The notes: a model not told the origin generated them from the letters alone. A DNA stretch of 64,000 nt from Massilia aurea (GCF_014200505.1 NZ_JACHBX010000006.1:124001-188000), one strand, 5' to 3'; numbered from the stretch's first letter, positions 18,153-27,957 are shown. A program made the numbers and translations.

Positions 18153-19298
18153 TCAGGTATTGAGCGTGAACTCGGTAAACGAGGCGCCGCCCTTGGGCTC
18201 GCTGGCCTTGTCGTCCAGCTGCTGCTGGACCTGGCTATCGGGCCCGTTGTTGAGCAGCCAGAGCAGGTTGGTGGCCGAGTCGGCGTTGGCCAGGCCTTCG
18301 TCCTGCGTCACGTGGCCTTCCTTGATCAGGTGGAACAGGGCGCCTTCGAACGATTGCGAGCCGGCCGACAGGCTCTTGTCCATCGCTTCCTTGATCTGGC
18401 TGATTTCGCCCTGTTCGATCAGGTCGGCAATGTAGCGGGTATTGAGCATGACTTCGACCGCGGCGCGGCGCGCACCGCCGGCAGCGGCCTTGACGAGTCG
18501 CTGCGACACGATGGCCTTGATGCTCGAGGCCAGGTCCTGCAGCAGCGCGTTGCGGTTTTCCAGCGGATAGAAGCTGATGATGCGGTTGAGCGCGTTGTAG
18601 CTGTTGTTGGCGTGCAGCGTGGCCAGCACCAGGTGGCCGGATTGCGCATAGGCCAGCGCGGCCTGCATCGTTTCGCGGTCGCGGATTTCGCCGATCAGGA
18701 TGCAGTCGGGTGCCTGGCGCATCGAGTTCTTCAGCGCGATGCCGAAGTCGTGCGTGTCGCTGCCGATCTCGCGCTGGTTGACGATCGATTTCTTGTTCTT
18801 GAACAGGTACTCGATCGGGTCTTCCAGCGTCAGGATATGTCCGGTGCGCAGGTCGTTGCGATGGTCGAGCATCGACGCGATGGTGGTCGACTTGCCGGAG
18901 CCCGTGGCGCCTACGATCAGCATCAGGCCACGCTTTTCCATGATCAGTTCGGCCAGCACGGGTGGCAGGCCCAGCTCGGCCAGCGGCGGGATGGTCGCCG
19001 GGATGAAGCGGAACACGGCCGAGATCGAGCCGCGCTGGCGGAATGCCGACAGGCGGAACCGGCCCACGTTCGCGACGGACACGCCCATATTCAATTCATT
19101 GTCGCGCTGGAGTTCGTCGATCTGTTCTGGCGTGGCGATCTCGGACAGCAGCGACAGGATGTTCTCGGGTTCGAGGCGATGCTGGTTGATGGGAATGAGC
19201 GCACCGTTGATCTTGATGTGCACCGGGGAGTTCACGGCGAAGAACATGTCGGACGCGTTCTTCTCTTTCATCAGCTGGAACAGGCGGTCCATGGCCAT
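18153..19298 (-). CDS. pilU: PilU-type type IV pilus retraction ATPase
   Basis: About 381 residues from ATG 19298, which follows GGAG at eight bases; an ATG 54 bases upstream (19352) is in frame but has no ribosome site. Walker A GATGSGKST is at 130-138, followed by the Asp box (LEDPIEY), Walker B (CILIGEIRDRET) and the His box (LATLHANNS). Length and the long C-terminal tail match PilU rather than PilT. PilU works with PilT to pull back type IV pili. It sits between dapD and yffB-dapE, far from any visible pil gene. Confidence 0.88.
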   Translation of the reverse strand: MAMDRLFQLMKEKNASDMFFAVNSPVHIKINGALIPINQHRLEPENILSLLSEIATPEQIDELQRDNELNMGVSVANVGRFRLSAFRQRGSISAVFRFIPATIPPLAELGLPPVLAELIMEKRGLMLIVGATGSGKSTTIASMLDHRNDLRTGHILTLEDPIEYLFKNKKSIVNQREIGSDTHDFGIALKNSMRQAPDCILIGEIRDRETMQAALAYAQSGHLVLATLHANNSYNALNRIISFYPLENRNALLQDLASSIKAIVSQRLVKAAAGGARRAAVEVMLNTRYIADLIEQGEISQIKEAMDKSLSAGSQSFEGALFHLIKEGHVTQDEGLANADSATNLLWLLNNGPDSQVQQQLDDKASEPKGGASFTEFTLNT

Positions 19299-19390
19299 CG
19301 CATCGTCTCCGTCAATCGGGAAATTACAAAAGCCGGGCGAACAGGTCGTCATGTCACCCGTTCGACCGGCTGGTCCTGCTACCTGCGCAA

Positions 19391-20215
19391 TCAGTCGCCG
19401 CGCAGCAGATCGTTGATGGCCGTTTTCGAGCGCGTCTGTGCATCGACGCGCTTGACGATGACGGCGCAGTACAGGCTGTACTTGCCATCGGCGGACGGCA
19501 GGCTGCCCGAGACGACGACCGAGCCCGATGGCACGCGGCCATACGACACTTCGCCGGTGGCGCGATCATAGATCTTGGTCGACTGGCCGATGTACACGCC
19601 CATCGAGATCACCGAGTTTTCTTCGACGATCACGCCTTCGACGATTTCGGAACGGGCGCCGATGAAGCAGTTGTCTTCGATGATGGTCGGGTTGGCCTGC
19701 ATCGGTTCGAGCACGCCGCCGATACCGACGCCGCCCGACAGGTGAACGTTCTTGCCGATCTGTGCGCACGAACCGACCGTGGCCCAGGTGTCGACCATCG
19801 TGCCTTCATCGACGTAGGCGCCGATGTTGACGTACGACGGCATCAGGACGACGTTCTTGCCGATGAAGCTGCCGCGACGTGCGACTGCCGGTGGCACCAC
19901 ACGGAAACCGCCGCGGGCGAAGTCTTCGGGCGTGTAGTCGGCGAACTTGGTCGGGACCTTGTCGTAGAACTGGATGTCGCCCGAGACGACCGGCACGTTG
20001 TTCTCGAGGCGGAACGACAGCAGCACGGCTTTCTTGATCCACTGGTTCACGACCCAGGTGCCGGTATCCTTCTGCGCGACGCGCAGGCTGCCGTCGTCAA
20101 GGCCCGCGAGCACATGGGCGACTGCGTCACGCAGTTCGGCGCTGGCGCTGTTCGGGCTGATGTCGGCGCGCTGTTCCCAGGCGGTGTCGATGATGTTCTG
20201 GAGTTGTTGGGTCAT
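19391..20215 (-). CDS. dapD: 2,3,4,5-tetrahydropyridine-2,6-dicarboxylate N-succinyltransferase
   Basis: 274 residues, the standard DapD length. It transfers succinyl from succinyl-CoA to tetrahydrodipicolinate in lysine/DAP synthesis. The middle of the protein is a left-handed beta-helix of hexapeptide repeats (about 100-240; for example GSCAQIGKNVHLSGGVGIGG), and the N-terminus (LQNIIDTAWEQRADISP) is typical. It lies 42 bases downstream of dapC and 92 bases upstream of pilU. Confidence 0.97.
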   Translation of the reverse strand: MTQQLQNIIDTAWEQRADISPNSASAELRDAVAHVLAGLDDGSLRVAQKDTGTWVVNQWIKKAVLLSFRLENNVPVVSGDIQFYDKVPTKFADYTPEDFARGGFRVVPPAVARRGSFIGKNVVLMPSYVNIGAYVDEGTMVDTWATVGSCAQIGKNVHLSGGVGIGGVLEPMQANPTIIEDNCFIGARSEIVEGVIVEENSVISMGVYIGQSTKIYDRATGEVSYGRVPSGSVVVSGSLPSADGKYSLYCAVIVKRVDAQTRSKTAINDLLRGD

Positions 20216-20257
20216 GGTGCTGTTCTTGGTTGGAATGATTTCAGGGGTGCAGAGGCG

Positions 20258-21472
20258 TCAGGCGAGGCCCTGGCAGAACTGGACGATGCGGTTGGCCGCT
20301 TCCAGTCCTTCGTCGACGCTGGCCACGAGGGCCATGCGGATGCGGTCCTGGCCCGGGTTCTGCCCGTGCGCATCGCGCGCCAGGTAGCTGCCCGGAAGGA
20401 CCGTGACATTATAGTCGGCGTACAGGCGCCGTGCGAAGTCGACATCCGATAGCCCGGTACGGCGCACGTCGGCCCACAGGTAGAAGCCGGCGTCGGGCAG
20501 TTCGACGTCCATCACCTGCTTGAGCAGCGGCGTGATCAGATGGAACTTCTCTTTGTACAGCGTGCGGTTGTCCTGCACGTGCTGCTCGTCGTTCCAGGCC
20601 GCGATCGACGCTGCCTGCACGGGTGGCGACATCGCGCCGCCGCAGTAGGTGCGATACAGCAGGAAGCGCTTCATCGCCACCGTGTCACCGGCCACGAAGC
20701 CCGAGCGCATGCCCGGCACGTTCGAGCGTTTCGACAGGCTCGAGAACACGATCAGGTTGCGATACGGCTGCTCGCCGCTGCTGCGGCCCAACTGGTGCGC
20801 TGCTTCCAGCGCGCCCAGCGGGGGCGTGCTGCCCGTATAGATCTCGGAATAGCATTCGTCGGCCGCAATCAAGAAGCCCCAGCGGTCCGACAGCGCGAAC
20901 AGGTCGCGCCAGTCGTCCAGCGTCAGCGTGGCGCCGGTCGGGTTGCCCGGCGAGCAGACATACATCAGCTGCACGCGCGGCCATACGTCATCTGGCACGC
21001 TTGCGTAGTCGGGCGCGAAATTGCGGCCCGGCTCCGAGTTGACGAACCACGGCGCGGCGCTGGCCAGGTAGGCCGCGCCCTCGTAGATCTGGTAGAACGG
21101 GTTCGGGCAGACCACCAGCGGATCGGGCCTGGACGCGTCGATCACGCACTGCGCGATGGCAAACAGCGCCTCGCGCGAGCCGTTCACCGGCAGCACCATC
21201 GTGGCCGCATCGAGCGCCGGCAAGCCGTAGCGCCGTTCGAGCCAGCCCGCGATCGCGGTGCGCAAGGGCTCGCTGCCGATCGTGCTCGGATAACTGGCCA
21301 GGCCCGATACCGCATGCATCAGTGCTTTCTCGATGAACGCGGGCGTCGGATGCTTCGGCTCGCCGATGCCAAGACTGATGGGCGTGTAATCCGGGTTCGG
21401 TGTGACGCCGGCAAACAACTGGCGCAGTTTTTCGAACGGGTAGGAATGGAGTTTGTCGAGATGGGGGTTCAC
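20258..21472 (-). CDS. dapC: N-succinyldiaminopimelate aminotransferase
   Basis: 404 residues; GTG start at 21472. A fold-type I PLP aminotransferase that makes N-succinyl-L,L-DAP from the keto form with glutamate as donor. The opening MNPHLDKLHSYPFEKLRQLF is characteristic of the DapC subgroup. PLP lysine lies in SSLSKRSNVPGMR; other marks are CSPGNPTG and RMALVASVDEG. It leads the run dapC-dapD-pilU-yffB-dapE-prmB-yheS, so its upstream gap (21473-21612) probably holds the main promoter for this group. Confidence 0.95.
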   Translation of the reverse strand: MNPHLDKLHSYPFEKLRQLFAGVTPNPDYTPISLGIGEPKHPTPAFIEKALMHAVSGLASYPSTIGSEPLRTAIAGWLERRYGLPALDAATMVLPVNGSREALFAIAQCVIDASRPDPLVVCPNPFYQIYEGAAYLASAAPWFVNSEPGRNFAPDYASVPDDVWPRVQLMYVCSPGNPTGATLTLDDWRDLFALSDRWGFLIAADECYSEIYTGSTPPLGALEAAHQLGRSSGEQPYRNLIVFSSLSKRSNVPGMRSGFVAGDTVAMKRFLLYRTYCGGAMSPPVQAASIAAWNDEQHVQDNRTLYKEKFHLITPLLKQVMDVELPDAGFYLWADVRRTGLSDVDFARRLYADYNVTVLPGSYLARDAHGQNPGQDRIRMALVASVDEGLEAANRIVQFCQGLA

Positions 21473-21612
21473 GGCGATACCAGTGTGCGCTTTTGGCTAA
21501 TTTTTCATTATAGCGCCAGGAATCGCCGCCACGGCGCATACACTTAAAGTGATTTGCGGTAACATCTGACGTCAATACCCACCTGTAATGTCCACGCCGA
21601 AAGTCGATTTCC

Positions 21613-22386
21613 GTGCCGATCAATTACGCGCGCAGCCTGACCGGACACGCCCGCACGCCGGGCGCCAACCGCCACCTGGGCGTGGCGCTGGCTTTTGTTG
21701 CCGGCGCCATCAATGCAGGCGGCTTTCTGGCAGTGCGCGAGTACACGTCGCACATGACCGGCATCGTATCGGGTGCGGCCGATCATCTGGTGCTCGGCCA
21801 GACCGACCTGGTGCTCTCGGCGCTGGGCGCCTTGTTCAGCTTCATGCTGGGCGCGGCCAGCACCGCGATTCTCGTCAATCTCGTGCGCCGTCATGGCCTG
21901 CACAGCGGGTTCGCGCTGCCGCTGGTGCTCGAGGCGATCCTGCTGCTGGTGTTCGGCATCCTGGGCGCCCGGCTCAATGACATCGATGCGCTGTTCATCC
22001 CGCTGACCGTGATGCTGCTGTGTTTCATGATGGGCTTGCAGAACGCCGTCATCACCAAGGTCTCGCACGCCGAAATCCGCACCACCCACATGACCGGCAT
22101 CGTGACCGACATCGGCATCGAGCTGGGCAAGCTGGCGTACTGGAACCGGGACGGCGGCCTGCACCAGCCGAAGGTCACGGCCAACCTGGGCCGCCTGGCC
22201 CTGATGACGGCGCTCCTGGCCGCATTCTGTATCGGCGGCGTGGTCGGCGCGCTGGGCTTCAAGCACCTGGGCTACCTGTCGACGATTCCGCTGGCCGCGT
22301 TCCTGTGCGTACTGGGCATCGTGCCGGTGGTCGACGACACGCTGCGCGTGCTGGGGCGTGGGCGGCGGGCCGGGCACGACGCCTGA
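21613..22386 (+). CDS. DUF1275 (YoaK-type) membrane protein
   Basis: 257 residues with about six hydrophobic helices. The family opening is visible: LAFVAGAINAGGFLAVREYTS, then HMTGIVSGAAD, and a second HMTGIVTDIGIELGKL. The start is GTG 21613; no strong ribosome site is seen. YoaK/DUF1275 proteins are inner-membrane proteins of unknown function. It is divergent from dapC and ends 28 bases before the convergent AraC regulator. Confidence 0.88.
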   Translation: MPINYARSLTGHARTPGANRHLGVALAFVAGAINAGGFLAVREYTSHMTGIVSGAADHLVLGQTDLVLSALGALFSFMLGAASTAILVNLVRRHGLHSGFALPLVLEAILLLVFGILGARLNDIDALFIPLTVMLLCFMMGLQNAVITKVSHAEIRTTHMTGIVTDIGIELGKLAYWNRDGGLHQPKVTANLGRLALMTALLAAFCIGGVVGALGFKHLGYLSTIPLAAFLCVLGIVPVVDDTLRVLGRGRRAGHDA

Positions 22387-22414
22387 ACGCAGTTTGCCGG
22401 CCCGGAGTGACCGC

Positions 22415-23455
22415 TCAGGCAGCCTGCGCGCGCCAGGCGCCGGGATTGATGCCGCTCCACTCGCGAAACGCGTGCGTGAACGCGCTCTGGTCCTGGAATC
22501 CCAGCAAAAAGGCGACGTCGGCCAGGCCCAGCTCGCGCCGCCGCAGGTAGTCCTGCGCCAGAGTGAAACGCACGCCATCGAGCACCTGCTGGAAGCTCGA
22601 TCCGGCCTCGGCCAGCTTGCGCTGCAATGTGCGCGCCGACAATCCCAGTTCCGCCGCCACCGGCGCCAGGCGTGCCTGGCCATCGGGCAGCCGCTGCGTC
22701 AGCGCCGCCGTCACCCGCGCCACGATGCCGTCGGCGGCCAGGGCGCGCTGCGCCAGCAGCCCCTCGGCATGCTGGTGCAGCACCGGATAAAGGCTGGGGT
22801 CGGCGTTTGGCACCGGCATGTCCAGCAGCGCCACGTCGAAGGCGGCGCAGTGGCGCGGCGCGTCGAAGGTGGGCGCAATGCCCAGCACGCGCCGGTATTC
22901 GTCGTGGCCGTGGCCCGGATCTGCGTGCCGGAAGCGCATCGCCTGCGGTAGCAGCGGTCGGCCCGCCATCCAGCTGCTGAACACGGCAATGCCGGCATAC
23001 ACGCTTTCGGCCAGGTGACGCGTGGCGTCCGGATAGCGGCTGAGCCATTCATACTGAGCCTGCGCGCCCTCGATTCCCAGCCGGCTGCGGCCCAGGTCGT
23101 GCGCGAGCGATTCATAGCGCTGCGTCAGCGCCATGGCATGGCCGAAACTGCTGCAGGCCAGCAGCAGCAGGCCGTATGCGCTGTAGGTTGCGGGGCGCAC
23201 CTGTTCGCCGACATGCAGGCCGAAGAACGGATCGTTCGCCAGGCGCGCGCCAGCATCGAGTAGAGCAATGTAGCGTGCTGTCGACAGGGTGGCGGGCAAC
23301 GGCTCGAGTGCATCGGCGGCAAGGCCGACGGCAGCGGCAAGCGCATCGCGCGTCACACCGCGGGCGAGCGCAGCATCGAGCAGCGCCTGCAGGTAGGCGC
23401 CAGTCACGCGGGCGTGATGGGGCAAGTGTGGCGTGATGGAGCAAGGCGATGGCAT
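22415..23455 (-). CDS. AraC-family regulator with N-terminal arabinose-binding-type domain (OruR/VirS-like)
   Basis: 346 residues. The N-terminal ~200 residues fit the PF12625 type of ligand domain; the C-terminal ~100 residues hold two helix-turn-helix units, with LGLSARTLQRKLAEAG and VAFLLGFQDQSAFTHAFREWSG as clear marks. Relatives regulate amino acid use or virulence genes, but neighbours give no hint at the target: glpD is divergent with a 224-base gap and DUF1275 is convergent. Possible autoregulation or control of glpD is only an inference from position. Confidence 0.9.
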   Translation of the reverse strand: MPSPCSITPHLPHHARVTGAYLQALLDAALARGVTRDALAAAVGLAADALEPLPATLSTARYIALLDAGARLANDPFFGLHVGEQVRPATYSAYGLLLLACSSFGHAMALTQRYESLAHDLGRSRLGIEGAQAQYEWLSRYPDATRHLAESVYAGIAVFSSWMAGRPLLPQAMRFRHADPGHGHDEYRRVLGIAPTFDAPRHCAAFDVALLDMPVPNADPSLYPVLHQHAEGLLAQRALAADGIVARVTAALTQRLPDGQARLAPVAAELGLSARTLQRKLAEAGSSFQQVLDGVRFTLAQDYLRRRELGLADVAFLLGFQDQSAFTHAFREWSGINPGAWRAQAA

Positions 23456-23679
23456 GAATGCGCAATACAGTTGGCGAAGCCGTGACTAGTCTGGCAAAAA
23501 GGGCAACTTGTGCCCAGTATAACGGGAAGCGTATCGATGCGGCGTTGGAACGGCTGGAGTAACAAGGTAATGGCGGTACGACTGCAAGACCGAACCCGGG
23601 CGCTGGATGCCCGGCGATGTGTGGTGTCACGCCGGTCCGGTCCCCCCGGCTGCATGCGCGCCAACGCAATGGTGCGGCC

Positions 23680-25236
23680 ATGGTGACGTTCCCGCCACCG
23701 CGCGACTGGGACGTGCTCGTGATCGGCGGCGGCATCACGGGCGCCGGCGTCCTGCTCGAAGCGGCGCGCCGTGGCCTCAAGACGCTGCTGGTCGAGCAGG
23801 CCGACTTTGGCTGCGGCACCTCGAGCCGCTCGTCGAAGCTGATGCACGGCGGCCTGCGCTATCTGGCTGCCGGCAGCCTGCGCCGCACGCGCGACGCGGT
23901 GGCCGAGCGCGAGGCGCTGCTGCGCGCAGCGCCCGGCCTGGTCGATGCGCAGCCGTTCGCGTTCGCCAACCATGGCGCCGACCTCACGCGTCGCCTGGGC
24001 CTGCTGTCGATGCTGCGCGTGGTCGACCTGCTCACCGGGCGGCGCGAACCGCAATGGCAGCGCCAGGACGCGCTGCGCAAACCGGCGCCGGATGCGCCCG
24101 ATCCGCGCAGCGCCGGCAGCATCCGCTACACCGATGCCAAGACCGACGATGCGCGCCTCGTGCTGCGCGTGCTGGGCGAGGCGCGCACGCATGGCGCGGT
24201 GGCCTGCAATTACGTGACCGTGCAATCGCTGGTGCGCGATGGCGGCAAGGTGCATGGCGCCTTGCTGCGCGACGAGCGCACCGGCGCCGAGACGGCCGTG
24301 CGCGCGCGCCTGGTGATCGACGCCACCGGCGCGCCGCCGGCGCCTGCCAGCGCCGACGGCAACACCAATGCGCCGCGCCTGCGCTGGCTGCGCGGCAGCC
24401 ACCTGCTGCTGCCGGCCGACCGCCTGCCACTGACCGAAGCCGTCAGCCTGCTGCATCCGGTCGACGGTCGTCCCGTGTTTGCCTTTCCGTGGGAGGGCGT
24501 GACGCTGGTGGGCACAGCCGACATCGACCAGGCCGACGACGTCAACGCCCAGCCGAGCATCACGCGCCGCGAATTCGATTACCTGATGGCGGCCGTGCAG
24601 GCCCAGTTTGCGCCGCTGTCGCTGGTTGATGCCGACGTGCTGGCCACATTTGCCGGCGTGCGTCTCGTGTTCGACAGTGGCAGCGATGGCGTATCGATCA
24701 GCGACAAGCGCGAGCACCTGGTGTGGTCCGAGCCCGGCCTGGTGTCGGTTGCGGGCGGCACGCTGACCACGTTCCGCCTGGCCGCGCGCGACGTGCTGCG
24801 CGAAGCGGCGCGCCAGTTGCCGGGCTGGCAGATGCGCACCGAGCGCGGCGCCGTGTTCGCGCGTGCCAGTGCGCCGGCGCGACGCGACCTCCCGCCCAAT
24901 GTACTGCGCCGGCTGACGGGCCGCCACGGCGCGCACGTCAAGGCGCTGCTCTCGGCCGCGCACGCGGGCGAACTCGAATGCATTCCGGGCACGCACACGC
25001 TGTGGGCCGAGCTGCGCTGGGCGGCGCGCGCCGAACAGGTGTACCGCCTCGACGACCTGCTGCTGCGCCGCACGCGCCTGGGCATCCAGCTGAACGACGG
25101 CGGCGCCGCCCTCATGGGCCGGGTGCGCGCGATCTGCCAGAGGGAGCTGGGGTGGGACGATGCACAGTGGGAGGCGCAGGAAAAACGGTATATCGCGGCG
25201 TGGCGGTTGCAGCACGCGGTGCCGCCTTCCGCGTAG
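23680..25236 (+). CDS. glpD: Aerobic glycerol-3-phosphate dehydrogenase (FAD)
   Basis: About 518 residues from ATG 23680; an in-frame ATG at 23617 would add 21 Arg-rich residues with no family support. The enzyme oxidises sn-glycerol-3-phosphate to dihydroxyacetone phosphate at the inner membrane and passes electrons to quinone. FAD-binding glycines are at 16-23 (GGGITGAG); GTSSRSSKLMHGGLRYL is the GlpD signature; the C-terminal DAO_C domain follows from about 400. No glpF/glpK neighbour is present. It ends nine bases before the convergent diguanylate cyclase. Confidence 0.9.
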   Translation: MVTFPPPRDWDVLVIGGGITGAGVLLEAARRGLKTLLVEQADFGCGTSSRSSKLMHGGLRYLAAGSLRRTRDAVAEREALLRAAPGLVDAQPFAFANHGADLTRRLGLLSMLRVVDLLTGRREPQWQRQDALRKPAPDAPDPRSAGSIRYTDAKTDDARLVLRVLGEARTHGAVACNYVTVQSLVRDGGKVHGALLRDERTGAETAVRARLVIDATGAPPAPASADGNTNAPRLRWLRGSHLLLPADRLPLTEAVSLLHPVDGRPVFAFPWEGVTLVGTADIDQADDVNAQPSITRREFDYLMAAVQAQFAPLSLVDADVLATFAGVRLVFDSGSDGVSISDKREHLVWSEPGLVSVAGGTLTTFRLAARDVLREAARQLPGWQMRTERGAVFARASAPARRDLPPNVLRRLTGRHGAHVKALLSAAHAGELECIPGTHTLWAELRWAARAEQVYRLDDLLLRRTRLGIQLNDGGAALMGRVRAICQRELGWDDAQWEAQEKRYIAAWRLQHAVPPSA

Positions 25237-25245
25237 CCGGCAGGC

Positions 25246-26607
25246 TCAGGGCGCGCGGCCGCCGCGCACGGTTTCCAGCGTCGTCCCCGCCTGCAGCATG
25301 ACGACCTGATTGCGCCCGCGTGCCTTGGCCTCGTACATGGCCCGGTCGGCCGAGATGAACAGCGAACGCAGATCGTCGAACAGCGTCGGCACGATGCAGG
25401 CCACGCCCACGCTGGCCGTGACCACGCTGGCGCACTCGGCGCGCGGGTTCGGCATGGCCAGGCGCTCGATATGGGCGCGGATGGTTTCACCGAGACTCGC
25501 GGCGTTTGCGGCGCTCGTATCGGCCAGCAGCACGACGAATTCTTCGCCGCCATAGCGCGCCGCGAGATCGGTCGGGCGCATCGCATGCGATTGCAGCGCT
25601 TCGGCGATCGCCTGCAGGCAGGTGTCGCCGGCGGCGTGGCCCAGGCTGTCGTTGTAGCCCTTGAAATGGTCGACATCGATCACGATCAGCGACAGCGGCT
25701 GGCCATTGCGGATCGCGCGCTGCCATTCTTTTTCGAGGAAGGCGTCGAAGTGGCGGCGGTTGGCGATGCGCGTGAGCGGGTCGACCAGGGCGGCATGCTG
25801 CAGCGCCGTCTCGGACTGCTTGTGGTGCGTGATGTCGTGCAGCAGGATCACGAACAGGGTTTCGTCGCCGGCCATCGGCGAGAGCCCCATGTCGATCGCG
25901 CGCAGTGCGCCGTCGGGCTGGCGCAGCAGCACTTCGCGCGTGCCGCGGCAGCGCGCAGCAGCATGCTCGTTCGACGGGTTGGCGAAGAAGGCGGCGTAGT
26001 CGTGGGCCGCCGGCGGCTCGAGCAGGTCATACAGCGGGCGCCCAACGAGCAGGTTGCGCGGCTGCGCCAGGAAGCCTTCGCTGGCCGGGTTGGCAAAGGC
26101 GATGCACCCGCTTGCATCGACGAGCATCAGGCCTTCATCCATCCCGTCGACGACCAGCTGGAGGCGCTCGGCCTGCTGTTTCTGGCTGTCGCTGCTGCTG
26201 CGCAGGCGCAGTTGGGCGCGCACACGCGCGCAGACTTCGGCCATGCGCACCGGCTTGGCAATGTAATCGGCAGCGCCGGTGTCGAAGCCGGCGACGACGT
26301 CATCGGTCTCGCCGCATTCGGTGATGAAGATGACGGGAATATGGGCGGTGTCGGGCGCGCGCTTGAGGCGGCGGCAGATTTCCAGCCCGTCGAGGTCGGG
26401 CAGGCGGACGTCGAGCAGGATCAGGTCGGGCTGCACGCGCTGCGCGATGTCGAGCGCGCGCTTGCCGGTGCTGGCGACAAAGGTCTGGTACCCCTGCTGT
26501 CGCATCATGTCTTGCAACAAGCCGACGCTGTCGGGGGCGTCGTCGACGATCAGAATGGCGGATTGGCGCGCCGGAGCTGCGAGCGCTAGAGCAGGGTGCA
26601 TCATCAA
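25246..26607 (-). CDS. Response regulator with PAS and GGDEF domains (diguanylate cyclase)
   Basis: 453 residues. Receiver: acidic pair VDD at 21-23, phospho-acceptor D66 in LLDVRLPD, and lysine in IAKPVRM. A PAS-like segment spans about 150-280. The GGDEF domain carries an intact active site GGEEF at 353-357 and an inhibitory RxxD I-site just before it (RPTD), so it should make c-di-GMP and be feedback-inhibited. The start is one of TTG 26607, ATG 26604 or ATG 26601, and the sequence does not decide among them. No cognate kinase is adjacent. Confidence 0.93.
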   Translation of the reverse strand: MMMHPALALAAPARQSAILIVDDAPDSVGLLQDMMRQQGYQTFVASTGKRALDIAQRVQPDLILLDVRLPDLDGLEICRRLKRAPDTAHIPVIFITECGETDDVVAGFDTGAADYIAKPVRMAEVCARVRAQLRLRSSSDSQKQQAERLQLVVDGMDEGLMLVDASGCIAFANPASEGFLAQPRNLLVGRPLYDLLEPPAAHDYAAFFANPSNEHAAARCRGTREVLLRQPDGALRAIDMGLSPMAGDETLFVILLHDITHHKQSETALQHAALVDPLTRIANRRHFDAFLEKEWQRAIRNGQPLSLIVIDVDHFKGYNDSLGHAAGDTCLQAIAEALQSHAMRPTDLAARYGGEEFVVLLADTSAANAASLGETIRAHIERLAMPNPRAECASVVTASVGVACIVPTLFDDLRSLFISADRAMYEAKARGRNQVVMLQAGTTLETVRGGRAP

Positions 26608-26730
26608 TTGCGGAAAGACCTCATCAGTGTGAGGAAATCATAACCGCAATCCAAGGTAATCAGACAACTGATCTTGCCAGAAACCCACCGCATGATACAG
26701 TTGTTGCAATAATGCAACTGAACCGGTGTT

Positions 26731-26753
26731 GGCCCGCGAATGACCCGCGGGCC
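26731..26753 (-). terminator. Hairpin terminator behind the aminotransferase
   Basis: Eight-bp stem GGCCCGCG/CGCGGGCC with a seven-base loop, 11 bases beyond the stop of the minus-strand aminotransferase. No U-run follows, so this is a moderate call. A second inverted repeat (CAGTTG/CAACTG) lies just beyond it. Confidence 0.45.
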
Positions 26754-26763
26754 ACACGGGCTG

Positions 26764-27957
26764 TTACAGCATGCCGGCGATGAGCTTGCCGAGGATGGCG
26801 ATGCCTTCGCGAATGCGTTCCGGCGGCACCGTCACGAACGACAGGCGCAGCGTGTTCGACGCCGGATCGTTGGCGTAGAACGGCGCGCCCGGCACGAAGG
26901 CCACTTTGGCGGCCAGCGACTGCTCGAGCAGTTTCATGGCATCGATCTGCTGCGGCAGCGTGACCCAGATGAACATGCCGCCTTCCGGCTCAGTCCAGCT
27001 GACGCTTGTCGGGAAGTGTTCTTTCATCGCGTCGAGCATGCACTGGCACTGGTCGCTGTACAGCTTGCGGATGGTCGGAATGTGCTCGTCGAGGAAACCG
27101 TCCTTGACGACTTCATGCACGACCATCTGCGTGAGCTGCGCGGTGTGCAGGTCGGCGGCCTGCTTGGCCAGCTCGAGGCGGCGCACCAGCGGCAGCGGGG
27201 CGCACACGTAACCAAGGCGGATGCCGGGCGTGAGCACCTTCGAGAACGAGCCCATGTAGATGACGCCGTCCGGGTTCATCGCAACCATCTTCGGCATCGG
27301 CTCGCCGCGGTACGACAGCGAACCGTACGGATCGTCCTCAATCAGCGGGATGGCCAGGCGCGCGCAGGTTTCCACCAGTTCGCGACGGCGCTCGAGCGAC
27401 AGGCTGCGGCCGGTCGGGTTCTGGAAGTTCGGCAGCGAATACAGCATGCGCGCGCCCTTGGCGACGGCATCGATCGACGACGGCACCAGGCCATGCTCGT
27501 CGGTGTCGACCGATTTGAATTCGGGACGGTACACCGAGAACGCCTGCAGCGCGCCCAGGTAGCTCGGGGTTTCGACCAGCACGCGGCTGCCTTCGTCGAC
27601 CAGCACCTTGCCGAGCAGGTCGAGCGCCTGTTGCGAGCCGGAGGTCATCAGGATCTGTTCCGGCAGAATGGTCGAGCCTTCGGTCGACAACGAATTGGCA
27701 ATCCATTCGCGCAGTGGCGCGTAACCGTCGGTCGGGCCGTATTGCAGCGCCACTTTGCCGGCTTCGCTCAGCACCTTGTCGTAGGCCGCTTTCATGCGCT
27801 CGACCGGGAAGGTCGCAGGCGATGGCAGGCCGCCGGCAAACGAAATAATGTCCGGACGCTGGGTGATCTTCAGGATTTCGCGGATGAAGGAGCTTTGCAG
27901 CTGCGCGGCGCGTTCCGAGAACTGCCACTGGATAGGATTGGGGTTGTCGATTTTCAT
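26764..27957 (-). CDS. PLP-dependent aminotransferase (2-aminoadipate/aromatic aminotransferase-like)
   Basis: 397 residues from ATG 27957; the frame is open 33 codons further, but MKIDNPNPIQWQFSERA is the family start. Fold-type I: TSGSQQALDLL, LPNFQNPTG and the PLP lysine in GSFSKVLTPGIRLGY. It belongs to the class related to MocR aminotransferase domains and LysN-type 2-aminoadipate transaminases. The amino donor and acceptor cannot be told from sequence. RidA lies upstream on the same strand (163-base gap), which fits a PLP-enzyme locus releasing enamine/imine by-products. Confidence 0.85.
   Translation of the reverse strand: MKIDNPNPIQWQFSERAAQLQSSFIREILKITQRPDIISFAGGLPSPATFPVERMKAAYDKVLSEAGKVALQYGPTDGYAPLREWIANSLSTEGSTILPEQILMTSGSQQALDLLGKVLVDEGSRVLVETPSYLGALQAFSVYRPEFKSVDTDEHGLVPSSIDAVAKGARMLYSLPNFQNPTGRSLSLERRRELVETCARLAIPLIEDDPYGSLSYRGEPMPKMVAMNPDGVIYMGSFSKVLTPGIRLGYVCAPLPLVRRLELAKQAADLHTAQLTQMVVHEVVKDGFLDEHIPTIRKLYSDQCQCMLDAMKEHFPTSVSWTEPEGGMFIWVTLPQQIDAMKLLEQSLAAKVAFVPGAPFYANDPASNTLRLSFVTVPPERIREGIAILGKLIAGML

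Noticed and set aside
23404..25215. Very long antisense frames (also at 994-3213, 13693-15630, 41478-43475 and 52990-55200)
   Set aside because: They mirror strong genes (glpD, GGDEF/EAL, yheS, cheA, metG) and result from high GC at third codon positions; their translations are His/Arg/Gln-rich with no domains.
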